Origin: Sphingomonas aracearum
Lineage (GTDB): Bacteria > Pseudomonadota > Alphaproteobacteria > Sphingomonadales > Sphingomonadaceae
Length of the DNA stretch: 64,000 nucleotides
Reading direction: 5' to 3'
NCBI RefSeq assembly: GCF_003345355.1
Contig: NZ_QQNB01000004.1
Location: forward strand, 80,645 to 144,644
How positions within the stretch are numbered: the stretch's first letter is position 1; every line of letters begins with the position of its first letter. The notes below the pieces were generated by a model that saw nothing but the letters and a program-made list of their open reading frames with translations, ran no database searches and was not told where the DNA came from. Both the position numbers and the translations under genes were made by a program. Positions 7,525 through 16,479 of the stretch are shown in pieces.

Positions 7525-7899
7525 TTACTGGGCGCTCTTGCCATGCGCCCGCAGCCAGGCGTTCAACTCGCCGATCTCGCGGGTCTGCTCTGCGATCGTC
7601 TTGGTGGCCATCTGGCGAACCTTGGGATCCTTGGTTTCGCGCAGCACGATACGCGACATGGCGATGCCGCCACGGTGGTGCTCGACCATCTTGCGGACCC
7701 ACGTCTCGGTGGCATCCGCACCCATCGCCGACATCATCTTCTGATGCATGTCCATCTCGGCCTGCGGGTACGGGTTCGCCGGCGTCGGCCGCATCATCTG
7801 CCCATGGTTCATGCCGGAATGGTCCATGCCCTGCATCTGGGCGACCGCGGGGACCGCGCCGAGGGCGGCCGCGACGGCCAAAATCATCATCTTCTTCAT
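7525..7899 (-). CDS. Periplasmic DUF305 (ferritin-like) copper-locus protein
   Basis: 124 residues with a signal peptide (MKKMMILAVAAALGAVPAVA) and a His/Met-rich linker (MQGMDHSGMNHGQMM), then a DUF305 domain. That domain shows the paired-helix motif MVEHHRGGIAMSRIV near residue 72 and repeated Thr/Gln-rich helices. DUF305 proteins form ferritin-like four-helix bundles and are common in copper and silver loci. Their biochemical role is not settled; metal binding through the HH motif is an inference. In the leftward cop operon, 59 bp upstream of DUF411. Confidence 0.85.
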   Translation of the reverse strand: MKKMMILAVAAALGAVPAVAQMQGMDHSGMNHGQMMRPTPANPYPQAEMDMHQKMMSAMGADATETWVRKMVEHHRGGIAMSRIVLRETKDPKVRQMATKTIAEQTREIGELNAWLRAHGKSAQ

Positions 7900-7974
7900 C
7901 GTGTCGCTCCTGCGTCAAAGCCCCCGCTCAACAGGGATACGGGCTTCAAACGATTAGCCCTCAAGCGATGTTGC

Positions 7975-8574
7975 TCAGCGGATCGGCTGAAGCGTGTTGA
8001 TGCCGACGCTCTCGTCGGTTTCGGGGGGCGGGGGAGGCACCTGCTTGTCGCGATAGGAGGGGAGGTCGGGCGCATTATCGGGCGTCGGGTGCGCCTCGAG
8101 CCGAGCGATGTAGCGCTTCATCTGCGCGATCTCGCGGACCTGGGCGTCGATGATCCCGTCTGCGAGCTTGCGCACCTCGGGGTCTTTGATGTGCGCTCGC
8201 TCGCTGGTCATGATCGCGATCGAGTGATGCGGGATCATGGCCTTCATATACGCGACGTCGCCGACCGTCTCCTGGCTGCGGACAAGCCACAAGGCGCCGG
8301 CGAACACCACGATCGAGGCCGCCACGATGCCGAGATTGGCCTTCCGGTTGGGGTACATGCTCCACATGAAGCCGATCATGATGAGCGCCATCACGGCGCC
8401 CATAACGATCGCCATCCATGTCCTGGTCTGGCTGTATTCGACGTGGCTCAGCGCGTAAGTGTTGAGATACATGAGGCCGAACATCACGACCGTCGACGTC
8501 ACGATCATCGCGGCGAAGCGCCCGTAGCTCATCCCCATAGCGCCGCCCTGTTTGGAATTGGGGTCGTGGTCCAT
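7975..8574 (-). CDS. Membrane-anchored DUF305 protein
   Basis: 199 residues from the ATG at 8574 (MDHDPNSKQGG). Three hydrophobic segments cover about residues 20-100. They are followed by a DUF305 domain with MKAMIPHHSIAIMTSERA and MKRYIARLEAH. The C-terminus is Pro-rich (PPPPPE). The same ferritin-like fold as its downstream neighbour is placed here on a membrane anchor. The frame is open further upstream, but the MDHDPN start has a purine-rich site and fits the known family start. Confidence 0.82.
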   Translation of the reverse strand: MDHDPNSKQGGAMGMSYGRFAAMIVTSTVVMFGLMYLNTYALSHVEYSQTRTWMAIVMGAVMALIMIGFMWSMYPNRKANLGIVAASIVVFAGALWLVRSQETVGDVAYMKAMIPHHSIAIMTSERAHIKDPEVRKLADGIIDAQVREIAQMKRYIARLEAHPTPDNAPDLPSYRDKQVPPPPPETDESVGINTLQPIR

Positions 8575-8621
8575 GTCGCGCTCTCCTGTTCGGCCCCACC
8601 CACTGAAGGATACGCGGCTCT

Positions 8622-9353
8622 CTAGCGGACCCCTTGAGCTTTTCTGCGGCGTCGACGGGGCCAGCGCATGAAGAGCAGGATTGCCCCGGCGACGGCGAAC
8701 ACGAGTCCCCCCGCTGCGAAGGCGTTGAGCCACGGCGTGTTGAACCGTTCGTGCTCGGTCCAATCCATGATGTGGAGTCCCCAGAAGAAGTCGTAGAGCC
8801 GCCACGTGCCGGTTCGCACCGATGTCAGCCGGCCAGTCTCCGCCGCGACGTAGATGCGGGTTCCGTCGGTGTCGGGGAAGGAAGCACGCCAGGCGGGGAG
8901 GGCACCGCGGTACTCGGTGCTGGGGCGCTCGATCCGCTCGACGACGGGCGCCGAACCAGTTTCGCCGCGATACGCCTGCCTTGCGATCAGCGCTGCGGCC
9001 GGGCCGTCGACCGGGGGCAGCGGCTTTGCGGTGCGGGCGTCCAGCAAACGCACCTTGCCGTCGCCGAGCTGGGCTTCGACGATCGGCCGCCCCAGCAGCA
9101 TCCGGTGCTGGAGCTGACGCACCGGCGCTCCGGCCGATGCGAGAAGGGCAGGGACGGGCGCGAAATCCTGAGTGGCGATCAGGGCCGGTTCGACGTTCCG
9201 GTCGATCCGGTGATCGCCATGCACGGTGTCGATCGGCAGCAGGCTCATGACGAGCCCGCTGGTGAACCAGACGATCGCCTGCGCCCCGATCAGGAGCGCA
9301 AGCCAGCGGTGAACCTTGCTTGCCCCGACATGGAGGCGGAGCCGCGGGCTCAG
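8622..9353 (-). CDS. PepSY-domain membrane protein of the copper operon
   Basis: From the ATG at 9248 only the periplasmic PepSY part and the last helix would be made. The frame stays open upstream and encodes SKVHRWLALLIGAQAIVWF, an obvious first membrane helix. A CTG at 9353 overlaps the copB TGA (CTGA), mirroring the GTGA overlap of copA/copB, so I prefer that start (about 243 residues). Topology: helix 1, a periplasmic PepSY domain with a conserved IYVAAETGRLTSVRTG, then helix 2 (GGLVFAVAGAILLFM). PepSY proteins of this kind accompany copA/copB in sphingomonads; the function is unknown. Confidence 0.72.
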   Translation of the reverse strand: MSPRLRLHVGASKVHRWLALLIGAQAIVWFTSGLVMSLLPIDTVHGDHRIDRNVEPALIATQDFAPVPALLASAGAPVRQLQHRMLLGRPIVEAQLGDGKVRLLDARTAKPLPPVDGPAAALIARQAYRGETGSAPVVERIERPSTEYRGALPAWRASFPDTDGTRIYVAAETGRLTSVRTGTWRLYDFFWGLHIMDWTEHERFNTPWLNAFAAGGLVFAVAGAILLFMRWPRRRRRKAQGVR

Positions 9354-10555
9354 AACCAGGTCCTCACGCCCGCGACGAAGCTGAAGCCGCCCGTATTGTC
9401 ACCGCGTGCGCGGGTGAAGCGCGCGGTGTCGCCGAACTGCCGCTCCCACGACACGCCGATGTAGGGCGCGAACTCGCGCCGGCCCTCGTAGCGAAGCCGA
9501 AGCCCGGCCTCGAGGTCCGTGAGCCCGGAGCCGGTGCCGGTCTCGGGCACGTCCTGCGCGGAGAAATTGGCCTCCACCCTAGGCTGGAGCACGAACCAGT
9601 TGGTGATGCGCTGGTCGTAATAGCCCTCCGCACGGCCAAGCACGTCGCCCTTGTCGGAGAGGAACAATGCGCCCTCCACCTCGAACCAACCGGGGGCCAG
9701 CCCCTCGATCCCTACCGTCGCGTAGGTGCGCGAGGGGTTGGGCTTGAAGTCGTAGCGAACGCCCGCCTGAAGGTTCCAGTATGGATCGAGCGCGCGGCTG
9801 TAGAGCGCCTGCACCTCGGCCTGTTCGAGCGGCTTGCCGAACGTGCCTTCGCCCTCGCTCTTTAGCGTAAAGCGATTGATGTCGCCCCCGATCCAGGCCT
9901 CGCCATCCCAGCGATAGCCGTCGCCACCCTTGCGAGCCTGATATTCGGCGAGATTGAAGAGGATCTGATAGACGGTCATTCCGCCATGCTCGCGGCGTAG
10001 ATCGTTCTCGCGCGAGCTGGCCATGGCGTCCGCGCCCCAGAAACGATCGGCGAGGTGGTCCCCGGCCGGAGCGGGAGCGGGCTTGTTGCCGGGGGGAAGG
10101 TCGGTTCCGACCTTGGCAGCGGGCTGATCGCCGGGCATCGCCATGCCCGGCATCGTGCTCATGTCGTGGCCGGCATGCGGGTCCTGCCCCGCACCTGTCG
10201 ATGCTGCCATGCCCGGCATAGCAGACATATCGTGACCGGCGTGCGGGTTCTGGGTGGGCGCAGCCTGCTGCTGACCGCTCATATCCATTCCCTGCATCCC
10301 GCTCATGTCATGCCCGGCATGAGGGTCGGCAGCCTGCGTCTTCGCCGGTTGCGCGCGCCGCGGCGCGGTGCGTCGGACGGGAGCCTTACGCTTAGTCGCG
10401 GACTTGGCCGCGGCTTTCGCCTTCGGCTTGGCGGCCGGCTTTGCCGGCATCGTCATGCCCGGCATGTTGTGCATGGAATGGTCCATGGTCTGCCCGAATG
10501 CGGGTGTCGCAAGGCCGAGCGGCGCCATACCGGCGAGGAGGAGCGACCGGATCAC
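9350..10555 (-). CDS. copB: Outer-membrane copper resistance protein CopB
   Basis: 401 residues starting at a GTG that overlaps the copA stop (GTGA). Signal peptide ending TPAFGQ, then a Lys/Ala-rich segment and three copies of a DPHAGHDMS-x-M repeat, all His/Met copper-binding. The C-terminal ~230 residues (from GDHLADRFWGADAM to a terminal Trp-Phe) are the CopB beta-barrel. Known role: copper sequestration or export at the outer membrane. The His/Met repeats resemble the tail of the Cys-rich protein at 66-287. Confidence 0.9.
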   Translation of the reverse strand: MIRSLLLAGMAPLGLATPAFGQTMDHSMHNMPGMTMPAKPAAKPKAKAAAKSATKRKAPVRRTAPRRAQPAKTQAADPHAGHDMSGMQGMDMSGQQQAAPTQNPHAGHDMSAMPGMAASTGAGQDPHAGHDMSTMPGMAMPGDQPAAKVGTDLPPGNKPAPAPAGDHLADRFWGADAMASSRENDLRREHGGMTVYQILFNLAEYQARKGGDGYRWDGEAWIGGDINRFTLKSEGEGTFGKPLEQAEVQALYSRALDPYWNLQAGVRYDFKPNPSRTYATVGIEGLAPGWFEVEGALFLSDKGDVLGRAEGYYDQRITNWFVLQPRVEANFSAQDVPETGTGSGLTDLEAGLRLRYEGRREFAPYIGVSWERQFGDTARFTRARGDNTGGFSFVAGVRTWF

Positions 10556-11922
10556 GCCGCGGCCTCCCCGGCCTTGCGGACCTGGACAACGCGCATCATG
10601 CCCGCGTGCATGTGGTAGAGCATGTGGCAGTGGAAGGCCCAGTCGCCTTCCTCGCCAGTCACGTCCCAGCTCACCGTGCCTCCCGGCTGCACCAGCACCG
10701 TATGCTTTCGGGGGGCGTAGGCGCCCTTGCCGGTCACCAGGTCGAAGAAGTGGCCGTGGATGTGGATCGGATGTCCCATCATCGTGTCGTTGATGAGCGT
10801 CACCCGTACCCGCTCGCCGTGAAGCAGCGTGATCGGGTCGGGGTTCTCCGACAGCTTCTCGCCGTCGAAGCCCCACATATAGCGCTCCATGTTGCCGGTG
10901 AGGTGGAGCTTGATCTCCCGCTCCGGTGCGCGTGTGTCCGGGTTGCGGTCGAGCGCCATCAGGTCGCGATAGGTGAGAACGCGATGCCCGACATTCTCCA
11001 GCCCCTGCCCGGGATCGCCGGTCCGATCGACCGGCATCGGCGAGATGGTCTGCACGCCCGGTCCCTTCTTAACCTCGGGGGCATTGCTGAAATCTCGCAT
11101 GGAATGGCTCATGCCGCCCATGTCCATCCCGCCCATCTGATCGCCGTTCATCGCCGGCATCGTGCCGGAGCCATGGTCCATACCGGCCATCGCGCCGCCC
11201 TGAGCCTGGCCGTGGTCCATGCCTGCCATGCCGCCTGCCGCGGTGCCGGCCGCGCCGTGGTTCATTTGGGAATGATCCATACCCGGCATCGCGCCGGTGC
11301 CCGCGCCATGCCCCATCGCAGCATGGTCCATGCCGGACATCGAACCCGCAGCGCCGCCCATGGCGCCATGATTCATGCCGCCGTGGTCCATCGTGCCATG
11401 ATCCATGCCGCCCATGCCCATGTCCTTCATGGTCGCGAGCGGGCGCTTGCGGAGCGGGGGCACCTCGGCCGCCATGCCCTCGCGCGGAGCGAGCGTCGCG
11501 CGGGCCATGCCGGAGCGATCGATGCTCTCACCGACCAGCGTATAGGCGCGCAGGTCGGGCGGGGTGACGATCGCGTCATAGGTCTCGGCCGGGCCGAACT
11601 GGAACTCGTCGATCTCGACCGGGCGCACGTTCAAGCCGTCGGCCGCGACGATCGTCATCGGCAGGCCCGGAATGCGGACGTTGAAGGTGGTCATCGACGA
11701 GGCGTTGATGAAGCGCAGCCGCACCCGCTCGCCGGGGCGGAATAGCGCGGTCCAATTGTCCTTGGGGCCGTAGCCGTTGACCAGGTAGGTGTAGACCGAG
11801 CCCGTGACGTCGGCGACGTCGGCGGGGTCCATCCGCATCTTGCCCCACTCCAACCGCTCTTTCAGCGACTGATCCTTGCCGGCGAGAAGCCCGGCCAGGG
11901 TCTGGCGCTGGCGGTTGAAGTA
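10552..11922 (-). pseudogene. copA: copA multicopper oxidase, 5' part removed by Tn3 insertion
   Basis: The frame runs unbroken from the transposon edge (YFNRQRQTLAG) to the stop at 10552. It contains the middle cupredoxin domain, a long Met/His-rich segment of GMDHG-type repeats (about 11100-11440), and the C-terminal copper sites HPIHIHGHFF and HCHMLYHMHAGMM. The first cupredoxin domain with the HWHG and HSH ligands, the Tat signal and the promoter are missing. Each trinuclear copper site needs ligands from both ends, so the product cannot be an active oxidase. The other copA half is not in this window. Confidence 0.88.
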
Positions 11923-11960
11923 GAGGGCGAGGCGCTGATCCCACGCTAAACAACGGTAAG
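11923..11960 (+). repeat. Tn3 copy 1 left inverted repeat (38 bp)
   Basis: Identical to the reverse complement of 16442-16479 except at position 34 (G here, C there). Confidence 0.9.
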
Positions 11961-11973
11961 TGCATCCCAGAGG

Positions 11974-12756
11974 TCAGCGGATGAAATATCCGCTGACACG
12001 CCAGCCTCCTTTCTCGCGAGCGAGCACGATGGTTTCTACGGCGTCCGGCTTCGTGGCGAAGCGGGTCTGGAACTGAAGCACCTGATAATCGCCTGCCGGC
12101 GCACCGGGCAGCGTTTTCGTCTGCACCACGCTCTGCAAGGTGCGTGACGAAACACGTCCGAGCGGCTGTCGGACGGACTGGATGGTCGTCGCCCATTGCG
12201 CCGAAGTGAGCTGCGACTTGAACATCGAGCCCGCAGCGCGCCAGCTTGCGTCCCACTGCCTGCCGTCAAGAAGAGCAGCCCACGAACGAGCTGCCGACGA
12301 GGCGTCCGTCTCGGCGGGGCGGGCGGCGGCAGATGCAGCACTCTGGGCAGGAACCTGTGCGTCGTTGCGCGACCCGACCATGGTCGCGAGCGCCCCAGCC
12401 GCGATGATAAGAGACATAATGAGCATTCCTCCGGCAAACCATGCCCAGCGATGGACCGCCGATTGCGGCGCAGCTGGCGTGTCGAGCCTTTCCATGACGA
12501 CGGTCGCTTGGGCTTTCCCAATTTCTTTGGCCCCAACGATATTGGGTACTGCCTCATCCATTTCGGCGAGACGCCGCGCCGCCTCGCGGCTGCTGGAAAC
12601 TCCTAGTTTGCGCCTTGCGTCCCGGAGGCGGTCGTTGATCGTGTAGACCGACAGACCAAGCGTGTTTGCGATCGACTTGGCATCGTGTCCGACCAGAAGC
12701 AGCCGAAGCGCTTCCTTCTCCCGCTCGTTCAAGGCTGTTGGATCCTGCGTCGCCAT
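11974..12756 (-). CDS. HTH and DUF4019 membrane protein, Tn3 passenger (copy 1)
   Basis: 260 residues. The N-terminal LuxR/sigma-type helix-turn-helix spans about 9-66 (LNEREKEALRLLLVGHDAKS). One membrane helix lies around 105-127 (WAWFAGGMLIMSLIIAAGA). The C-terminal DUF4019 domain extends from about 155 to the end. Such a layout suggests a membrane-anchored DNA-binding sensor with an extracytoplasmic domain. It lies 11 bp after tnpR and inside the inverted repeats, so it moves with the transposon. No regulatory target is evident. Copy 2 has Val instead of Gly in the helix. Confidence 0.8.
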   Translation of the reverse strand: MATQDPTALNEREKEALRLLLVGHDAKSIANTLGLSVYTINDRLRDARRKLGVSSSREAARRLAEMDEAVPNIVGAKEIGKAQATVVMERLDTPAAPQSAVHRWAWFAGGMLIMSLIIAAGALATMVGSRNDAQVPAQSAASAAARPAETDASSAARSWAALLDGRQWDASWRAAGSMFKSQLTSAQWATTIQSVRQPLGRVSSRTLQSVVQTKTLPGAPAGDYQVLQFQTRFATKPDAVETIVLAREKGGWRVSGYFIR

Positions 12757-12767
12757 AATGTCCGGAC

Positions 12768-13337
12768 CTATGCCGGCCGCGCGATGCCAAGCCGCTTCAT
12801 CTCGCGGTAGACGGTAGACCGCCCGATCCCGAGCTGGCGGGCCGCTTCGGCCGGTGGAACGCTGGCGGCGACCAGTTTGAGCGCCGCGCTAACCTTGTCG
12901 CCATCTAGTGGCTGCCGACCGGGGAGCTTCCCTTTCGCCCGCGCCGCGGCAATACCGTCGCGGGTGCGCTCGGAGATCAGCCGTCGCTCGAAATGGGCGA
13001 TGGCCCCAAACACATGGAAGATCAGCTCGCCGGCAGCGGACGAGGTGTCGATCTTCTCCTCCAGGCTGAGCAGCGCGATCCCGCGTTCGCGCAGCATCTG
13101 CACTGTCGTCAGCAGTTCGCCGAGCGACCGGCCGAGCCGGTCGAGCCGGACGATCGCCAGCGTGTCGCCCTTGCGGGCATAATCGAGCAGTTCGGCCAGA
13201 CCGGGACGCTCCATGCTCTTGCCCGACATGACGTCGGTGAACACGCGGATAGCGCCTGCCTCTTCCAACCGCATGCGCTGGCCTGCGACGTCCTGGTCGC
13301 CGGTGCTGACGCGGGCATAGCCCAGAATACCGCCCAT
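12768..13337 (-). CDS. tnpR: TnpR serine resolvase of Tn3-family transposon (copy 1)
   Basis: 189 residues from ATG 13337 (MGGILGYARVSTGDQ), which has a good GAGACGCGAGGG site upstream; the frame is open 16 codons further but without a better signal. Catalytic Ser in YARVS, RLDRLGRSLGELL, GAIAHFERRLISERT, and a C-terminal HTH (AARQLGIGRSTVYREM). Resolves cointegrates at res. It is identical in both copies, so an unresolved cointegrate here is not explained by tnpR damage. Confidence 0.92.
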   Translation of the reverse strand: MGGILGYARVSTGDQDVAGQRMRLEEAGAIRVFTDVMSGKSMERPGLAELLDYARKGDTLAIVRLDRLGRSLGELLTTVQMLRERGIALLSLEEKIDTSSAAGELIFHVFGAIAHFERRLISERTRDGIAAARAKGKLPGRQPLDGDKVSAALKLVAASVPPAEAARQLGIGRSTVYREMKRLGIARPA

Positions 13338-13473
13338 CCCTCGCGTCTCCCAAACGACCGTTCTGTGGATGAGGATGCGAGCCAATCGAGATCGCGTTCA
13401 AATCCGTCCACAAACTACGTCTCTTTAACCCGGCCTGTCTACAAGCATTACAGGCCTTTTCTGGACGGTTGGA
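13338..13473. promoter_or_regulatory. Divergent tnpR/tnpA promoter region and probable res site
   Basis: 136 bp between the divergent tnpR and tnpA, where res sites lie in this type of Tn3 element. AT-richer than its surroundings, with ACAGGCC / GGCCTGT palindromic pieces near 13430-13457. Subsites were not resolved by eye. Confidence 0.55.
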
Positions 13474-16437
13474 ATGTCAGCACGCGATCACGTTTTGCTT
13501 ACCGACGCCGAACGGACCTTGTTGTTCGGCATACCGACCGCTCCGGATGAGTTGGCCCGTCATTACACGCTTGAAGCCGCCGACCTCGATCTGATCCGCG
13601 AGCGCCGTCACGATCGCAACCGGTTGGGCACCGCGCTCCAGATCGCATTGTTCCGTCATCCAGGCATGCCGCTTTCCCAGCTGCTCCAGCTTCAGACCCG
13701 CGCACCGGCACCGCTCGTCTTGTTCCTCGCCCGGCAGCTCGGGATTGATCCGACCATCCTGGCCGACTATGCCACCCGCACCCAGACGATGACCGACCAC
13801 GCCCGCTTCGTCGCGAAAGCAACGGGCGTGAGGCCGCCCACCCGGGGCGACATCGCCACCATGATCGCCGCGGCCGAACAGGCGGCCGCAGAAACCGATG
13901 CGGGTCTGCCGATCGCGACCGGGATCGTCGACGCGCTGCGAGCGGCCGATATATGGCTACCAATGCCGTCCACGATCGAGCGGGCGGGCATCGCCGGCCG
14001 AGCCCGGGCGCGCAAGAAGGCTGCGCACATGATGGTTGCCGGTCTGGGTGCCGAACAGATCGCGAAGGTCGACGCGCTGTTCGGCGCGAAAGAAGGAGCG
14101 CGGCTTGCCTGGCTGAAGGCGATCCCAACGGCGAGCAAACCGGAAAGCGTGCGCGGCATCGTCGAGCGCCTACAGGCCGTGCGCGAAATCGGAATCCCGC
14201 ATGACGCCGGTGCGGGCGTCCACCCCGCCCGTCGTTACCAGTTCGTGCGCGAAGGGCGACACTCGCCCGCTTACCTGATCGCGCGCTATACCGTGCCGCG
14301 GCGGCGTGCGATCCTGATCGCGTTGCTGGTGGACCTGGAGGCGCGGCTAATCGACGCCGCGCTGGACATGGCCGACAAGCTGATCGGCGCCATGTTCCGG
14401 CGCGCGAAGAACTCGCAAGGTGCGCGCTACGCCGCATCTTCACGCGACGTCGCCCGTCTCATGCGCCTGTTCCGCACGACCATCGACGCGCTGAGCGATG
14501 CGGACGAACAAGGGGCTGACCCGATCCAGGCGCTGGAGGACGCGGTTGGCTGGCATGTCCTGTTCAAAGCCCGTACCGCCGTCGCGGCGATCGCCGATAT
14601 GGTCGAGGAAGATCCGCTGGTCGCCGCCTGTGATCGCTACGCGAGCCTACGCAAGTTCGCGCCGCAGCTGATCGAGGCGCTGGAGTTTAAGTCGGGTCGT
14701 GGCAGTGCCGGCAGCGTGAAGGCGATCGAGCTGCTGCGCGAGCTGAACAGGTCGGGCAAGCGTGACGTACCCGCGGGCGCACCGATGCCGTTCCGGAAGG
14801 AATGGCGCAAGCTGCTGGTCGGAGACGACGGCAAGATCAATCGCCGCCTCTACGAAACCGCGACCCTGGCGCATGTACGAAACAAGCTGCGCTCGGGTGA
14901 CCTCTGGGTTGAGCGCTCGTCCGCCTATCGCCGGTTCGACAGCTATCTGCTGCCAACAACGGCGAGCGCGCCCGTGGTTGCCGGCCTCGGCCTGCCCGCG
15001 TCGGCAGACGCCTGGATCGCGGAACGTGCGGCCGCGCTCGACGACCGGGTGAAGCGGTTCGCCGACCGTCTGACGCGCGGGAAACTGGACGGCGTCAAGC
15101 TGGTCGACGGCCGATTGCAGATCACGCCCATCCGGACGCAGCCAAGCCCGTCGGCCGAGGAGCTGGCGGACACGATCGGAGCGATGATGCCGCGGATCAG
15201 GATCACCGAGCTCCTGCACGACGTCGCCAGCGAGACCGGGTTCCTCGCCGGGTTCACGAACCTGCGCACCGGCCGCACGAGCGACAACGGCAACGCACTG
15301 CTCGCCGCCATCCTGGCGGACGCCACCAATCTCGGGCTTGCCCGCATGGCGGCCGCGAGCCAGGGCGTGACCCGCGACCAGCTCGTCTGGGCCCGGGACG
15401 CCTATGTCCGCGAGGACAGCTACCGCCAGGCACTCGCCATCCTCATCGACGCGCAGCACCGGCTGCCGATCGCGTCCGTCTGGGGCGACGGAACGAGCTC
15501 CAGCTCGGACGGCCAGTTCTTTCGAGGCGGCAAGCGCCTGGGCGTAGGTGACTTCAACGCCCGCTATGGCGTTGACCCAGGGTTCAGCCTCTACACTCAT
15601 GTCTCCGACCAGCACGGCCCCTACCACGTGACGGTGCTATCCGCCTCGATGCACGAAGCACCCTATGTGCTGGACGGCCTGCTCCACCACGGGACATCGC
15701 TCGCCATCGCCGAGCACTACACCGACACGGGAGGCGCCACCGACCACGTGTTCGCGCTGTGCGCCATGCTGGGGTTCCGGTTCTGCCCTCGGCTGCGTGA
15801 CTTCCCCGATCGACGTCTCGCCTCGATCACGGCTCCCGCCACCCACCCCGGCATGGCATCCCTGTTCGGCAAGCGGATCAAAGCCGACGTCATCCGCGAG
15901 CACTGGGACGAGGTGCTCCGCCTCGTCGCCTCGCTCAAGGCTGGGCACGTCGCGCCATCGACGATGCTGAGGAAGCTCGCGGCTTACGAGCGCCAGAACC
16001 TGGTCGACCTCGCATTGCAGGAGATCGGCCGGATCGAGCGGACGTTCTTCATGCTCGACTGGCTGGAGAGCCCCGAACTGCGTCGCCGCTGCCAGTCCGG
16101 GCTGAACAAGAGCGAGCAGCGCCATGTGCTGACCCAGGCGATCTGCACGTTTCGCCAGGGCCGGATGATCGACCGCACCCACGAGGCGCTGCAGTATCGC
16201 GCATCAGGGCTGAACCTCGTCATCGCTGCGATCGTCTACTGGAACTCTACCTACATCGCCGACGCGGTGCGGCACCTCCGGACGTCAGGCACCGCCATCG
16301 CTCCCGAACTGCTCGCCCACACGTCGCCGGTCGGTTGGGAGCACATTGCGTTCTCTGGCGACTTCCTGTGGGATCGCGCTGCCGAACGGGTTCGTCGCAA
16401 GCCGCTCAACATCGCCACTGACGTTCTCGCCGCCTAA
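13474..16437 (+). CDS. tnpA: Tn3-family transposase TnpA (copy 1)
   Basis: 987 residues, the normal Tn3 TnpA size. DDE residues are visible: Asp 672 in WGDGTSSSSDGQ, Asp 751 in YTDTGGATDH and Glu 881 in GLNKSEQRH; spacings of 79 and 130 match the family. Binds the 38-bp ends and drives replicative transposition, which produces cointegrates with two direct transposon copies, exactly the arrangement seen here. This copy has the canonical ASLKAGHVAPSTMLRKL near residue 820. Confidence 0.95.
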   Translation: MSARDHVLLTDAERTLLFGIPTAPDELARHYTLEAADLDLIRERRHDRNRLGTALQIALFRHPGMPLSQLLQLQTRAPAPLVLFLARQLGIDPTILADYATRTQTMTDHARFVAKATGVRPPTRGDIATMIAAAEQAAAETDAGLPIATGIVDALRAADIWLPMPSTIERAGIAGRARARKKAAHMMVAGLGAEQIAKVDALFGAKEGARLAWLKAIPTASKPESVRGIVERLQAVREIGIPHDAGAGVHPARRYQFVREGRHSPAYLIARYTVPRRRAILIALLVDLEARLIDAALDMADKLIGAMFRRAKNSQGARYAASSRDVARLMRLFRTTIDALSDADEQGADPIQALEDAVGWHVLFKARTAVAAIADMVEEDPLVAACDRYASLRKFAPQLIEALEFKSGRGSAGSVKAIELLRELNRSGKRDVPAGAPMPFRKEWRKLLVGDDGKINRRLYETATLAHVRNKLRSGDLWVERSSAYRRFDSYLLPTTASAPVVAGLGLPASADAWIAERAAALDDRVKRFADRLTRGKLDGVKLVDGRLQITPIRTQPSPSAEELADTIGAMMPRIRITELLHDVASETGFLAGFTNLRTGRTSDNGNALLAAILADATNLGLARMAAASQGVTRDQLVWARDAYVREDSYRQALAILIDAQHRLPIASVWGDGTSSSSDGQFFRGGKRLGVGDFNARYGVDPGFSLYTHVSDQHGPYHVTVLSASMHEAPYVLDGLLHHGTSLAIAEHYTDTGGATDHVFALCAMLGFRFCPRLRDFPDRRLASITAPATHPGMASLFGKRIKADVIREHWDEVLRLVASLKAGHVAPSTMLRKLAAYERQNLVDLALQEIGRIERTFFMLDWLESPELRRRCQSGLNKSEQRHVLTQAICTFRQGRMIDRTHEALQYRASGLNLVIAAIVYWNSTYIADAVRHLRTSGTAIAPELLAHTSPVGWEHIAFSGDFLWDRAAERVRRKPLNIATDVLAA

Positions 16438-16441
16438 TCCG

Positions 16442-16479
16442 CTTAGCGTTGTTTAGCGTGGGATCAGCGCCTCGCCCTC
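16442..16479 (-). repeat. Tn3 copy 1 right inverted repeat (38 bp)
   Basis: Partner of 11923-11960; its last base also forms part of the new stop codon of the neighbouring small gene. Confidence 0.9.

Larger units (their letters stand above)
11923..16479. mobile_element. Tn3-family transposon, copy 1
   Basis: 4557 bp bounded by 38-bp inverted repeats that start GAGGGCGAGGCGCTG and end ACG-x-TAAG, the Tn3-family terminus. Contains an HTH-DUF4019 gene and tnpR leftward, and tnpA rightward, with the res interval between tnpR and tnpA. Copy 2 at 40005-44561 is in the same orientation and differs at only seven bases. The left flank is the broken copA; the right flank is TAGCA followed by the plasmid mobilization region. 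Confidence 0.93.
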
